A DNA stretch of 64,000 bases from assembly GCF_004793975.1 (NCBI RefSeq), contig NZ_SRYB01000009.1:1-64000 (forward strand), given 5' to 3'. The notes below the pieces were generated by a model, which saw nothing but the letters and a program-made list of their open reading frames with translations, ran no database searches and had not been told where the DNA came from. A program made the translations under genes and the position numbers. This stretch comes from Lepagella muris (GTDB lineage Bacteria; Bacteroidota; Bacteroidia; Bacteroidales; Muribaculaceae). Positions 52,149 through 60,165 of the stretch are shown here, one piece after another. Positions within the stretch are counted from its first letter, which is position 1. Each line of letters begins with the position of its first letter.

Positions 52149-52370
52149 GGGACTCCGCACCTATATATCTTTTATGCTGAAATTCAGTCTGTTGCAGTAA
52201 TTTAATGGTTCGATTTCGTCACAAAATATGCACAAGTTGTATCACAACTCCGCGTTTTGTACTGCAAAATTAGCTAAAAAACTTGAATTTTAAGAGTGAT
52301 TACTTCACTAAAATTTGAATTTTAAGCCCTCATCAAAGCCCTATAAGTGTTAAATATTCTTAATAAATAA

Positions 52371-52405
52371 GGCGGCCAACTCGTGATTTCCTGAGTTGAA
52401 CCGCC
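52371..52405 (-). terminator. Terminator of the phage gene block
   Basis: On the minus strand GGCGGTTCAACTC pairs with GAGTTGGCCGCC, a long stem with one internal mismatch region, followed by TTATTT. It lies 26 bases past the last phage gene. Confidence 0.7.
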
Positions 52406-52430
52406 CTATCAGGCAAGAAAGAATAGATTT

Positions 52431-53636
52431 TTATATCAACCAAATGTTTTCATTCGGGTCGTAGCTCCTTTGGAATGTCTCTAACGCCCAGTCCACTTTT
52501 GGATCACAAGAATCACGTTCTTTTTTTCGGGGAAGCTGAGGATTGATCTTGAACTTGGAAGCATTATAGAGCCACTGCATAGAGTCCTCATAAGCCCACC
52601 GGCGCGTTTCTGGAATGTTGGTGGCAGAAATGATTGAATGAAGATGATAGAGTGCGATACGGCTCAAATGAGCAACGATATTGCTGTTTCTGGGGTCATC
52701 TCTTGTGATATTGACGCCATCAACAAGTTTATCAGGATTAGGATTAAGAACGGGATAGAACACCGTTCCTTCTGCCACAACATAATCACGAGCATCTTCT
52801 GAGTAGTCATATTCTAACTCTTCAGAATAATCTCCGATAAGGCCCCAGCAATCATCTTCCTCTGGAGTAAGAACAGCCTCGTCACTCGGTAACTCAGGAG
52901 TAGGTTTTTCACCACCTTCAGGCTCTTCATCATTACCCTCTATTGGTTCTGGATTATCTTCAGAAAGAGTTTCGACATCTTCAGGTTCTTTAGGTGTCTC
53001 AGGCTCTTCGGGTAATTCTGGAGTGGGTTCGGCCGGCTCTTCCTCTTCTTCCTCTGATTTACCAAGGAATTGATAGAATTGGTCATTGTAAGAGCATACT
53101 TGATCTTTCTCCCATTCCATATTAGGTTCCCAGGGGATTATTTCAGCTTCACGCCATGCTTTTACACCGGGAACATGAATTTCTCCAGCCTCATATCCGT
53201 GAGGAACTGCGCATTGCCAATATTCAGTTCCGAACTTGACAACTTCGCCTTTAGGATACATCCGAAGCTGAGAGTATTTCTTAGCGTGTTCAATGAGGCA
53301 GGGGTTGATAAAATCATTAACCTGCTTCCAATATTCCACCTTAGTAGGTCTTTTGAGGCCATTGATGCAGGTCAATGTCTTAAAGATTTCCTCATCTTTT
53401 TTAATCCACGCCTGGCCAGGGTAAGACACATTGATATTATACTCCCTGATATTCTTACCGACAGCCAACACCTTTTCAATCTCATAATACTGATCGAGAA
53501 ACTCCAGAAGCTGCATTTCGGCTCTTTGCTCCGCTTGTGGAATACGATCTTCCACACCACGAATAAGCTGCCTCATGTGCTCTTCCGTAGCGATGCAAAA
53601 GTAATCCCTATTTGTCAGAAAACGATGATATATCAT
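52431..53636 (-). CDS. Phage structural protein, probably head-tail connector type
   Basis: This is a 401-residue protein. The N-terminal 60 residues (RFLTNRDYFCIATEEHMRQLI and QRAEMQLLEFLDQYYEIEKV) follow the pattern of gp6-like head-tail adaptors. A middle domain with YWKQVNDFINPCLIEHAKKYS is followed by a Glu/Pro-rich linker of about 70 residues (about 205-270) and a folded C-terminal domain. It is coded directly after the large terminase, as usual for neck or portal-region genes. No portal or capsid gene follows before the region ends. Confidence 0.55.
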   Translation of the reverse strand: MIYHRFLTNRDYFCIATEEHMRQLIRGVEDRIPQAEQRAEMQLLEFLDQYYEIEKVLAVGKNIREYNINVSYPGQAWIKKDEEIFKTLTCINGLKRPTKVEYWKQVNDFINPCLIEHAKKYSQLRMYPKGEVVKFGTEYWQCAVPHGYEAGEIHVPGVKAWREAEIIPWEPNMEWEKDQVCSYNDQFYQFLGKSEEEEEEPAEPTPELPEEPETPKEPEDVETLSEDNPEPIEGNDEEPEGGEKPTPELPSDEAVLTPEEDDCWGLIGDYSEELEYDYSEDARDYVVAEGTVFYPVLNPNPDKLVDGVNITRDDPRNSNIVAHLSRIALYHLHSIISATNIPETRRWAYEDSMQWLYNASKFKINPQLPRKKERDSCDPKVDWALETFQRSYDPNENIWLI

Positions 53637-53655
53637 ATTATTGCTGTTTTATTTA

Positions 53656-55239
53656 TTAATAGTCAAATTCCCCATATACAGTGTCCTCTGAATCTATGGT
53701 AGTGACTATCTCTGTTGAGGCTGTTTTATACTGAGTGTAGATTGAACTCAGATAGTAAATCATCGCATAATCGAAACAATCTGAGAAATGGCCCCAACGC
53801 TCAACACGCTCTCCATTATCATTAAGAACCTTCTTCTTTTCTTTAGTTCCGTCAGGATTTTTCTTCTGATATACAAAGTCCTCAATCAGTCTGTGGCAGC
53901 GAGCATCAATATAGACCTTCCAGCCTTTGAAATTATGCAGTAATTCATTGATAAATTCCAGTCGTGTCACCATTGCCGGCTGCTTGCTCAAAAGCTGAAT
54001 TTTCGGCTTCAGCACAGCATTGGTCATATTCTTATTGGCAATGGTAAAGTTATTGACCCCTTCTTCAGTCTGAGTGGAACGAGATAGACCAGCGGGATCG
54101 CCAGTCAGCAATACACCACCGATATGACCGTCGGCAACCAACTGAGAAGCTATCCATCTTGTGAAAGCTGGGGTGTTGTTTCTCTTGTCTTTGGGGTAGC
54201 CGACATATTCAGGGAAAACATACACAATCTTATTCTCCCAATCAATCTGAATGGGCAAACAACTCATATATGGATTTACATTGAAGTCAAAACTGAGAAT
54301 GAGCGGCTTCATCGGGTCATAAGATTGCTCCCTTAAATTATGAACCAGATGTGTATCACCATCAAAGTTCCAATAAGCAGCCATTTTATTGCTTGTGGTG
54401 AAGAGCCAGTTACCATACAACAGACGGTCTCGGTCAGCTTTATTTCTCAGCTTGCTCAACTTGTTATAGTAGATAGCTCTAAACGATTCATTGGGATTAT
54501 CGAACAGACTGAATGGGATGTAACGGTAGCCGGATTGTAATTCTACCGGATCTCCATCATCGGTCATTACAAAGGTAGAACGTACCCAGGTCAAGCAGGG
54601 GTTGGTTGACATAAACAGTTTACCTACCACAAAGGTCTCGGCAATCTTGTAACGAATACGGGATGCCAATACCTCCACAGCCTTTTCGGAAACCTCAGAC
54701 ACCTCATCAATGAAGCCTCCAGTGATTTCCAATGAACCAAGGGAGTTGAAGTCAGGGTCCTGGGGGCTGGGGGTCAAGTCCATTGCCATTATTTCTGAAC
54801 CATTCCAGAATGTAATGATATAAGTAACATTATTTATATGATAATGCACATCTTGCTTTAATCCCCACGAATTTAGCACGTCCTTTAAGGTTTTCCAAGT
54901 AGTTTCCAAAAGGGTCTTACGAACCTTTCGGGCAACCACCATACGGATGCCGGGGAATTGTATGCAACTGCATACCAGCCAACAACAGCCAATATATGAT
55001 TTACCACCACCGGCAGAACCACCTCCTAAGACTTGCTCTGGAATATCGGTATTCCCACAATTCTCACAAGTGGCCCTATACACCTGGTGCCCCTTACTGT
55101 CAAATCCATTAGGCATCATAACGAGCTTGCCCCCACACTTATCACAATGATTAGGTTGCAGGGCGTTCCATAGCTCATATTGTCGTGCTGACGGCTTAAA
55201 TGTTATTTTTAGACCTCTCGGTCGCTCTAACCTTGCCAT
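53656..55239 (-). CDS. terL: Phage terminase large subunit
   Basis: This 527-residue protein has a zinc-ribbon-like segment near the N-terminus (CDKCGGKLVMMP and CENCGNTD, about 34-65). The ATPase Walker A is GGGSAGGGKSYIG (about 72-84) and Walker B is TGGFIDEVSEVSEKA (about 171). The nuclease part has LSFDFNVNP, LTGDPAG and SDCFDYAMIYYL toward the C-terminus. It packages DNA into proheads. A Cys-rich ribbon ahead of the ATPase is uncommon in standard TerL proteins. Confidence 0.93.
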   Translation of the reverse strand: MARLERPRGLKITFKPSARQYELWNALQPNHCDKCGGKLVMMPNGFDSKGHQVYRATCENCGNTDIPEQVLGGGSAGGGKSYIGCCWLVCSCIQFPGIRMVVARKVRKTLLETTWKTLKDVLNSWGLKQDVHYHINNVTYIITFWNGSEIMAMDLTPSPQDPDFNSLGSLEITGGFIDEVSEVSEKAVEVLASRIRYKIAETFVVGKLFMSTNPCLTWVRSTFVMTDDGDPVELQSGYRYIPFSLFDNPNESFRAIYYNKLSKLRNKADRDRLLYGNWLFTTSNKMAAYWNFDGDTHLVHNLREQSYDPMKPLILSFDFNVNPYMSCLPIQIDWENKIVYVFPEYVGYPKDKRNNTPAFTRWIASQLVADGHIGGVLLTGDPAGLSRSTQTEEGVNNFTIANKNMTNAVLKPKIQLLSKQPAMVTRLEFINELLHNFKGWKVYIDARCHRLIEDFVYQKKNPDGTKEKKKVLNDNGERVERWGHFSDCFDYAMIYYLSSIYTQYKTASTEIVTTIDSEDTVYGEFDY

Positions 55240-55275
55240 TAAATCTTTCTTTCCTAATAATAGTCCGGCCAGTAA

Positions 55276-55308
55276 GAAAAATCCACCCTACTTCTCAGTA
55301 GAGTGGAT
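55276..55308 (-). terminator. Terminator between lysis and packaging genes
   Basis: ATCCACCCTACT and AGTAGAGTGGAT (55281-55308) pair with one mismatch around a short loop. On the minus strand TTTTTC follows. Confidence 0.75.
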
Positions 55309-55343
55309 CATCGCTTAATAACACATTATTATTAAAACCCTTT

Positions 55344-55454
55344 TCAATCTTTTTTACTTTGGCATTTAATACTGTGCAGCTTATCAACGTGTTTCTTCCC
55401 AACCTGCTTCAAATCCTTCGGCATGATTGGCTTTGTCTTTATCTGTTTCATCAT
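55344..55454 (-). CDS. Small basic phage protein
   Basis: A 36-residue frame (MMKQIKTKPIMPKDLKQVGK and 16 more) starts inside the stop codon of the spanin-like gene (ATGA overlap) and ends before the terminator. It is rich in Lys. Function unknown; it could be a short lysis or DNA-binding accessory. Confidence 0.45.
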   Translation of the reverse strand: MMKQIKTKPIMPKDLKQVGKKHVDKLHSIKCQSKKD

Positions 55455-56047
55455 TCCATTATATCTATGGTTTGTAAACTAACGATACTCGCTTTTGGAT
55501 TGTGATTTATCACTCGAACACCCTTATGTTCTTTCCATTTAATCAGACCGAACAACCAGGAGTGCTTTTTCTGAATATTGAGCAATGTCAGACTGTCACG
55601 CACCTCGTAATCTATAATAGCATTTCTATCTGGCAATACCTCAACATCTATATTGACAAAATTATCTTCTAACTTAGCTGTAATACCTCCAAATGTATCA
55701 ACCACAGCGATAACAGTATCTACACTATGGGTTACAGTCGCAACCTCAGTCACATTACTGACATCCTTGGGCTTCAGCTTAGAAGAAGCAAGAAGTTTAT
55801 CATACTTGGCCTGCAAATTTGACTGTGTGATATTCAGAGTTTTTACCTCGGCCTGATATACCGCAATAGAGTCGTTCAGCTGAATTTTGGTATATTCGAT
55901 TTCCTGAGTGAGATCACTGATGGTGGCCTCCAGAGTGTCAGCCTTATGTTGGTATTTGGTAGCCTGACTATAAGTTTGCCATAAGGAAACGCAGAGAACT
56001 CCTATGACTATATATAGGCTACATTTGCTTAATATAGTTTTCCACAT
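55451..56047 (-). CDS. Spanin-like phage membrane protein (DUF6549 type)
   Basis: This 198-residue protein has one N-terminal span (CSLYIVIGVLCVSLWQTYS) and a long coiled coil (about 30-95, ADTLEATISDLTQEIEYTKIQL). A beta-rich C-terminal domain follows. The layout is that of an inner-membrane spanin or similar lysis helper. It lies 11 bases after the endolysin gene. The spanin role is inferred from topology and place. Confidence 0.65.
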   Translation of the reverse strand: MWKTILSKCSLYIVIGVLCVSLWQTYSQATKYQHKADTLEATISDLTQEIEYTKIQLNDSIAVYQAEVKTLNITQSNLQAKYDKLLASSKLKPKDVSNVTEVATVTHSVDTVIAVVDTFGGITAKLEDNFVNIDVEVLPDRNAIIDYEVRDSLTLLNIQKKHSWLFGLIKWKEHKGVRVINHNPKASIVSLQTIDIME

Positions 56048-56058
56048 ACTGTTGAAAT

Positions 56059-56745
56059 TTAGAGTTTTGAATATTCAGGGATAGCGTCGAAGCAAGGACA
56101 GCCCTTAATAAATTCGTATGGCTCAATAACGCCATTACCATTCAGGTCTGGAGAGGTGTCACGATGACCAATTACCCTTGCGATTGTGCCATATCGCTTC
56201 TTGATGTCTTTGATGACAGTGATAAGACTGGCTTTCTGCTGGGGTGTGCGAGTGTCCTTAATCATCGTGCCGTTGGTATCTCTTGCATCAAGACCACCAA
56301 TATAGCACACACCGATTGACCTTGTATTGTGGCCAGAAGCGTGACACCCTATCTTTGTTTCCGGGCGGCACTTTACGATTGTGCCGTCACGGAGTATGAT
56401 ATGGTGATACCCGATATATCGTGTTTTACCGTTGGTATCAACATACGATGAGAATTTCCGAGCCTTATGTGAAGCGTCAATCTTGTCAATCGAATAATCA
56501 ACGCCTTCTTTGGTGGCCGAACAGTGGACAATAATCTCATCAATAAACCGATTGGTTGCTGGGAAACCAAGACTTTCCCAGGTGTGGGCACCGACAATCC
56601 CATCGACAGTCAGCCCATGCGATTTCTGATATGCCTTAACAGCAGCATCAGTATTCTTCCCAAAGATACCGTCTGCTGTAATGTTCAGTTTCTTCTGTAG
56701 AGTCTTAACTTCTTCGCCTCTACTACCGATTTTCAAAACAGTCAT
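56059..56745 (-). CDS. Endolysin: N-acetylmuramoyl-L-alanine amidase with N-terminal peptidoglycan-binding domain
   Basis: This 228-residue enzyme has a peptidoglycan-binding domain at about 3-60 (IGSRGEEVKTLQKKLNITADGIFG). An Amidase_2 zinc enzyme follows (IIVHCSATKEG, HHIILRDGTI, CHASGHNTRSIGVCYIGG, and VIGHRDTSPDLNGNGVI). The zinc ligands are the His of VHCSAT, the His of IGHRD and the final Cys region of GCPCFD. It cuts the amide bond of peptidoglycan to release phage. Confidence 0.95.
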   Translation of the reverse strand: MTVLKIGSRGEEVKTLQKKLNITADGIFGKNTDAAVKAYQKSHGLTVDGIVGAHTWESLGFPATNRFIDEIIVHCSATKEGVDYSIDKIDASHKARKFSSYVDTNGKTRYIGYHHIILRDGTIVKCRPETKIGCHASGHNTRSIGVCYIGGLDARDTNGTMIKDTRTPQQKASLITVIKDIKKRYGTIARVIGHRDTSPDLNGNGVIEPYEFIKGCPCFDAIPEYSKL

Positions 56746-56747
56746 AG

Positions 56748-57008
56748 TTATAATACAGTTGATTTTAATATGCTAAGGGTTCGCATTTTGTTAATCAAAT
56801 CCGGCCCTTCAATAGAGCTGATTGGAATGTAGTAATTCCTGACACGCCTCATTACCTTCACATCCACATAGGCTCCAGTCAAATTTCCACCGGTAAACAA
56901 AATCCGAGTGACAATGCCAGTCCGGTTAGTAAGGAGGCTATTGCCATTCTGCTCCAGTTTTTTGGAGTATCGGATTGTAACTCTATCTCCGACTTTAAGC
57001 TCATTCAT
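56748..57008 (-). CDS. Small phage protein, SH3/KOW-like
   Basis: This 86-residue protein opens LKVGDRVTIRYSKKLEQNG with strands characteristic of an SH3-like barrel (GIVTRILFTGG, AYVDVKVMRR). No family assignment is possible. It lies between the holin-like gene (4-base overlap) and the endolysin gene (2 bases). Confidence 0.5.
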   Translation of the reverse strand: MNELKVGDRVTIRYSKKLEQNGNSLLTNRTGIVTRILFTGGNLTGAYVDVKVMRRVRNYYIPISSIEGPDLINKMRTLSILKSTVL

Positions 57009-57334
57009 CTATTTGCTTGCGGATTATGACGTTGGTGGTCTCCAAGGATGTCCTCTAATCTGTCACGGATCTGACGTATGTCCGTTGACATATCAGTAAA
57101 AGACCTCATCGTTGCCTCAAAGACAGCTTTGTCGAGCTTCATATTGTCGAGCTTGACATACTGATCGTCAATCTGAACTTTGATCTGGGCAATCTCTTTC
57201 TCCATATTGTCAATTCTCATCATACTTGCTTGGTACTGAATGTACAATCCGCAAACAAATATAATGAAAGTGAATATGGACTTGGCATTATTGATTATGA
57301 AATCTCCAATGATTGAATTTGTCTTACTTTCCAT
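57005..57334 (-). CDS. Holin- or spanin-like phage membrane protein
   Basis: This 109-residue protein has one span (SIFTFIIFVCGLYIQYQA, about 19-36) and a coiled-coil tail (MEKEIAQIKVQIDDQYVKLDNM). It is placed directly before the endolysin pair. Single-span proteins with this layout occur as pinholins or accessory holins, and exact role is open. Confidence 0.5.
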   Translation of the reverse strand: MESKTNSIIGDFIINNAKSIFTFIIFVCGLYIQYQASMMRIDNMEKEIAQIKVQIDDQYVKLDNMKLDKAVFEATMRSFTDMSTDIRQIRDRLEDILGDHQRHNPQANR

Positions 57335-57354
57335 TATATCAAATTTTTAAGTTG

Positions 57355-57897
57355 TTATTCAATCACTTTATCAATTCCATTTTCCTTACTTGCCTCCGGC
57401 ACAATAAGGTTAAATGTGATGCCATCACCATCAGCACCCTCCAGCATAACCTTATGCGCAATATCTTCTTTGATACCATACATATCGGTGAGCTTTGAGA
57501 TAGCGTTGACCGCAACAGAACGGAGTGCGGCTGGTGACATAGTATTACCCCATCTGTCAGTTACATGAAGAGTTGAACACTCATCAGCAATCTTCAAAAG
57601 GGTTTCAGTCAGGCGCGGACGCAAAGTGGCCGCATTGACCATATTTTCACTTTTCAGCTGGTCAATGCGGTCCTTTATATCGTCACGCATCATAAGTGTC
57701 CTAACGGCAATAGAGGTTTCCACCTCATTCCGAGTATGCTCGTCTATACCATCTTTTGAAGGGTCATAAAGCAATCCTGTGCTCCCGTTAAACACGAGAT
57801 CATAGGTTTTTCGTGCATTGCCGTTATATGGAGAAGGCCCGCAAGCAAAGACCAAGCAGAACTTCTCTTCAAGGTTTGTGAGCTTTATATTTTCCAT
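57355..57897 (-). CDS. terS: Putative terminase small subunit
   Basis: This 180-residue protein begins LTNLEEKFCLVFACGPSPYNGNARKTYDLVF, like the helix-turn-helix start of TerS proteins. It continues with VRTLMMRDDIKDRIDQLK and a helical coil. It lies four to five genes before the large subunit. Without a profile search this is moderate confidence. Confidence 0.55.
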   Translation of the reverse strand: MENIKLTNLEEKFCLVFACGPSPYNGNARKTYDLVFNGSTGLLYDPSKDGIDEHTRNEVETSIAVRTLMMRDDIKDRIDQLKSENMVNAATLRPRLTETLLKIADECSTLHVTDRWGNTMSPAALRSVAVNAISKLTDMYGIKEDIAHKVMLEGADGDGITFNLIVPEASKENGIDKVIE

Positions 57898-57964
57898 TAT
57901 CTATATTGAATTATTCCTTTATAGATAATAGAAAACTTACACACAAAGCCTCTGTGTCTTACGG

Positions 57965-58477
57965 TTAAGGGTTAGAGTTCCTTAGATTTTGATTCATTAT
58001 CTGATGTCGGAAAAGTTTTACAAGTCCTTGCAAACATTGCTCAATACGCTCCATCGTATTCAATTCTGCCATATTGAAATTGAACTGAAGGGCATATCCA
58101 CCGATGTATGCGAGAACCTTACCTGTCTTTTCATCACTGATCTGGCAGATGTCATAATCCTCTCTCTCCCGGAACATCATCACTCCAGTTGTGGTTGAGT
58201 CGAGATAAGCCTCTGGCATACCATTCTCATCAATCAACTGTATAGGGGTGTTATGGCCCACACGTTTCATCTGAACAACTGGATTACGATTGATATTGAC
58301 AGTATCGGCCTTAACATCAATCTTCTTCTCTTGCTGAAACTGAGGCTGGGTGGTGGTCTTGTCAGATTTCGACTCAACCACCTCCTTATGAACATTTGCC
58401 TTAATGCCCTGAGCTACCGCATCACTGGCCGGCACCATCGTACCAGTCTTTTTATCGAATTGAAAATTGCTCTTCAT
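57965..58477 (-). CDS. Phage protein of unknown function
   Basis: This 170-residue protein has a polar, Gln/Lys-rich N-terminal half, likely disordered. A folded half follows (YDICQISDEKTGKVLAYIGGYALQFNFNMAELNTMERIEQCLQGLV). No domain is recognised. It is between the exonuclease gene (3 bases) and the small terminase-like gene. Confidence 0.6.
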   Translation of the reverse strand: MKSNFQFDKKTGTMVPASDAVAQGIKANVHKEVVESKSDKTTTQPQFQQEKKIDVKADTVNINRNPVVQMKRVGHNTPIQLIDENGMPEAYLDSTTTGVMMFREREDYDICQISDEKTGKVLAYIGGYALQFNFNMAELNTMERIEQCLQGLVKLFRHQIMNQNLRNSNP

Positions 58478-58480
58478 AAG

Positions 58481-59263
58481 TTATATTTTGAAATGATCTC
58501 TAAGTTTTTCTCGCTTCTCAGCCGCCAGACTTCCGATAGCAGTACCTCCACCAGCTGATTGCTCTCTCATTCTTGCCGTAAGTACCCTGAGAATTTCTCT
58601 GGTGGCCGTAACATCAGCATCTGCATCGTGAGCATCATCCAGATCAATACCCAGACGCTCTGCCATTGCTTCCAGTTTCCAAGTAGTGATACTTTTATCG
58701 TTATCAAAGGTGAGCTGAGATAATAAAATCGTATCAAGCTGGGTGGGTTGGAAATTGCCCCAGAAATCCTTATGGCCACGAACAAGTTTAATGAAACGAG
58801 ACCATATCCCAGTATAAAGCATAATCTGCTGCATAAAACCGTTATCAAACAGCGGATTTTGGCCAACCATAAATGGCTTATTGCCGGCCACAACTGGAAG
58901 AGTATTCCTTTCAATGAAATCACATATCTCATTGCAGACATCCTCTATAGGCTTGCCCATCTGATAAAGCAAATCCATTGTCACACCACTTATATCCAGG
59001 GCAGTAGAGCTATACTCCATCAGCTCTTCTTCTTCGGTGTCATACTTATTTTTGAGAACCTTTTTCTTTGGTTTGCCAAGATCGGCCTTCTTACTATAAG
59101 GATAGATGTAAGCCGAGTATTTCTCAGTTACTTCAAAGGTATCAAGACGGACTGCATGAAGAGAAATCTGAGTGGCTGCGCTCTTGGTGCAATCCAACCC
59201 TCCAGTTTCAAAGTCATACACAATAGCAACCACTACGTTGCTTTTTTCTACGGGAGCTGCCAT
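58481..59263 (-). CDS. DEDDh exonuclease (DnaQ-like)
   Basis: This protein has 260 residues from MAAPVEKSN (ATG at 59263, one base past the stop of the kinase-like gene). The three exo motifs are VYDFETGGLD (about 15), NPLFDNGFM (about 135) and AHDADADVTATREI (about 210). The acidic residues and the His are present. It probably proofreads for the phage polymerase coded just upstream, or trims DNA ends. Confidence 0.9.
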   Translation of the reverse strand: MAAPVEKSNVVVAIVYDFETGGLDCTKSAATQISLHAVRLDTFEVTEKYSAYIYPYSKKADLGKPKKKVLKNKYDTEEEELMEYSSTALDISGVTMDLLYQMGKPIEDVCNEICDFIERNTLPVVAGNKPFMVGQNPLFDNGFMQQIMLYTGIWSRFIKLVRGHKDFWGNFQPTQLDTILLSQLTFDNDKSITTWKLEAMAERLGIDLDDAHDADADVTATREILRVLTARMREQSAGGGTAIGSLAAEKREKLRDHFKI

Positions 59264-59264
59264 A

Positions 59265-60164
59265 TTACTTGTTTTTGATTTCTTCGTAGATACACTCAAT
59301 GCTCTCAAAAAGAGCTGCTTTCTTGCCGTTATTGATAATCACATAGTCATAATCCTCATCTTTCAGGTCACGACGTTCATCTCGACGCAAGCGAGTTTCA
59401 TCAATGCCAGATTTCCGGCGAAGAGCCTTATCTCGCTTAATCAAGACAGTGTAGATGTCATAGACATCACCAAAGTCATTACGCAGATTTTCAAGTCCTT
59501 TCTCATCAATGACATAGACGGTGCAAGGACCAAATACCTGCCATTTGGTAGCATAGTAATAATATCCACCAAAATGAGCATAAGCAATCAGCTCTGTTCG
59601 GTCTGGTACAATGTCAATGAAATGGTGGTCTCTCCCCTCCACTTCCGTAGGTCTGGGGGGTCTGGTGGTGAAGGAGCAAATCACATTTGCATCCTTGTGG
59701 TATTTGAGGTGCAATGAGGCTAAAGTCTTGCCACAGCCTGAACCACCTACAATACACAGAATTTTAAGTTTAGCCATATCTTGTTTGGGATTTAAGTATT
59801 CGTTTATTCTATAGTCCAGAATCTCCTTCATCAGCATCCGTAGTCTGGTCGGAGTGACACGACCACGTTTTCTGCTGGGTTTGGAGGATGTTTGCAGATT
59901 ACGTTTTATCATATTGACCTGAACTTGTTGGGGGTCACGCCAGTGATACCACGCAATCGCATCTCCATTTTCATCAAAGAGATTGGGCATTATAAAATTC
60001 TCAATCTTATCGTGGTAGATGGTCAAATCACGAGCTTTGGCAATGGCGGCTTGAATCCGGTACCAGCCATTATAGCCGGTACCAGCACATTCTTGCCTAA
60101 ACTTGCGAAGCTGTTTCTGAACCTGATCATCCAGTTCCTCGCGTATGTCAATAAGAAACGACAT
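59265..60164 (-). CDS. Guanylate-kinase-like P-loop protein with long N-terminal extension
   Basis: In this 299-residue protein, residues 1-130 are helical and unlike any nucleotide kinase (LDDQVQKQLRKFRQECAGTG). From about 133 comes a P-loop (CIVGGSGCGKTLASL), and SFTTRPPRPTEVEGRDHHFI is the GMP-binding motif of guanylate kinase, with a lid region LRRKSGIDETRLRRDER. It may phosphorylate dGMP or dNMPs for phage DNA synthesis. The extension is unusual for a monofunctional kinase. Confidence 0.8.
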   Translation of the reverse strand: MSFLIDIREELDDQVQKQLRKFRQECAGTGYNGWYRIQAAIAKARDLTIYHDKIENFIMPNLFDENGDAIAWYHWRDPQQVQVNMIKRNLQTSSKPSRKRGRVTPTRLRMLMKEILDYRINEYLNPKQDMAKLKILCIVGGSGCGKTLASLHLKYHKDANVICSFTTRPPRPTEVEGRDHHFIDIVPDRTELIAYAHFGGYYYYATKWQVFGPCTVYVIDEKGLENLRNDFGDVYDIYTVLIKRDKALRRKSGIDETRLRRDERRDLKDEDYDYVIINNGKKAALFESIECIYEEIKNK

Positions 60165-60165
60165 A

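Noticed and set aside
52100..52200. A tRNA 3' end at the right border of the mobilizable element
   Set aside because: GTGGTGCCACCAG looked like an acceptor end, but no T-arm (GGTTCGA-type) or cloverleaf can be built on either strand. I treat it as a plain attachment core.
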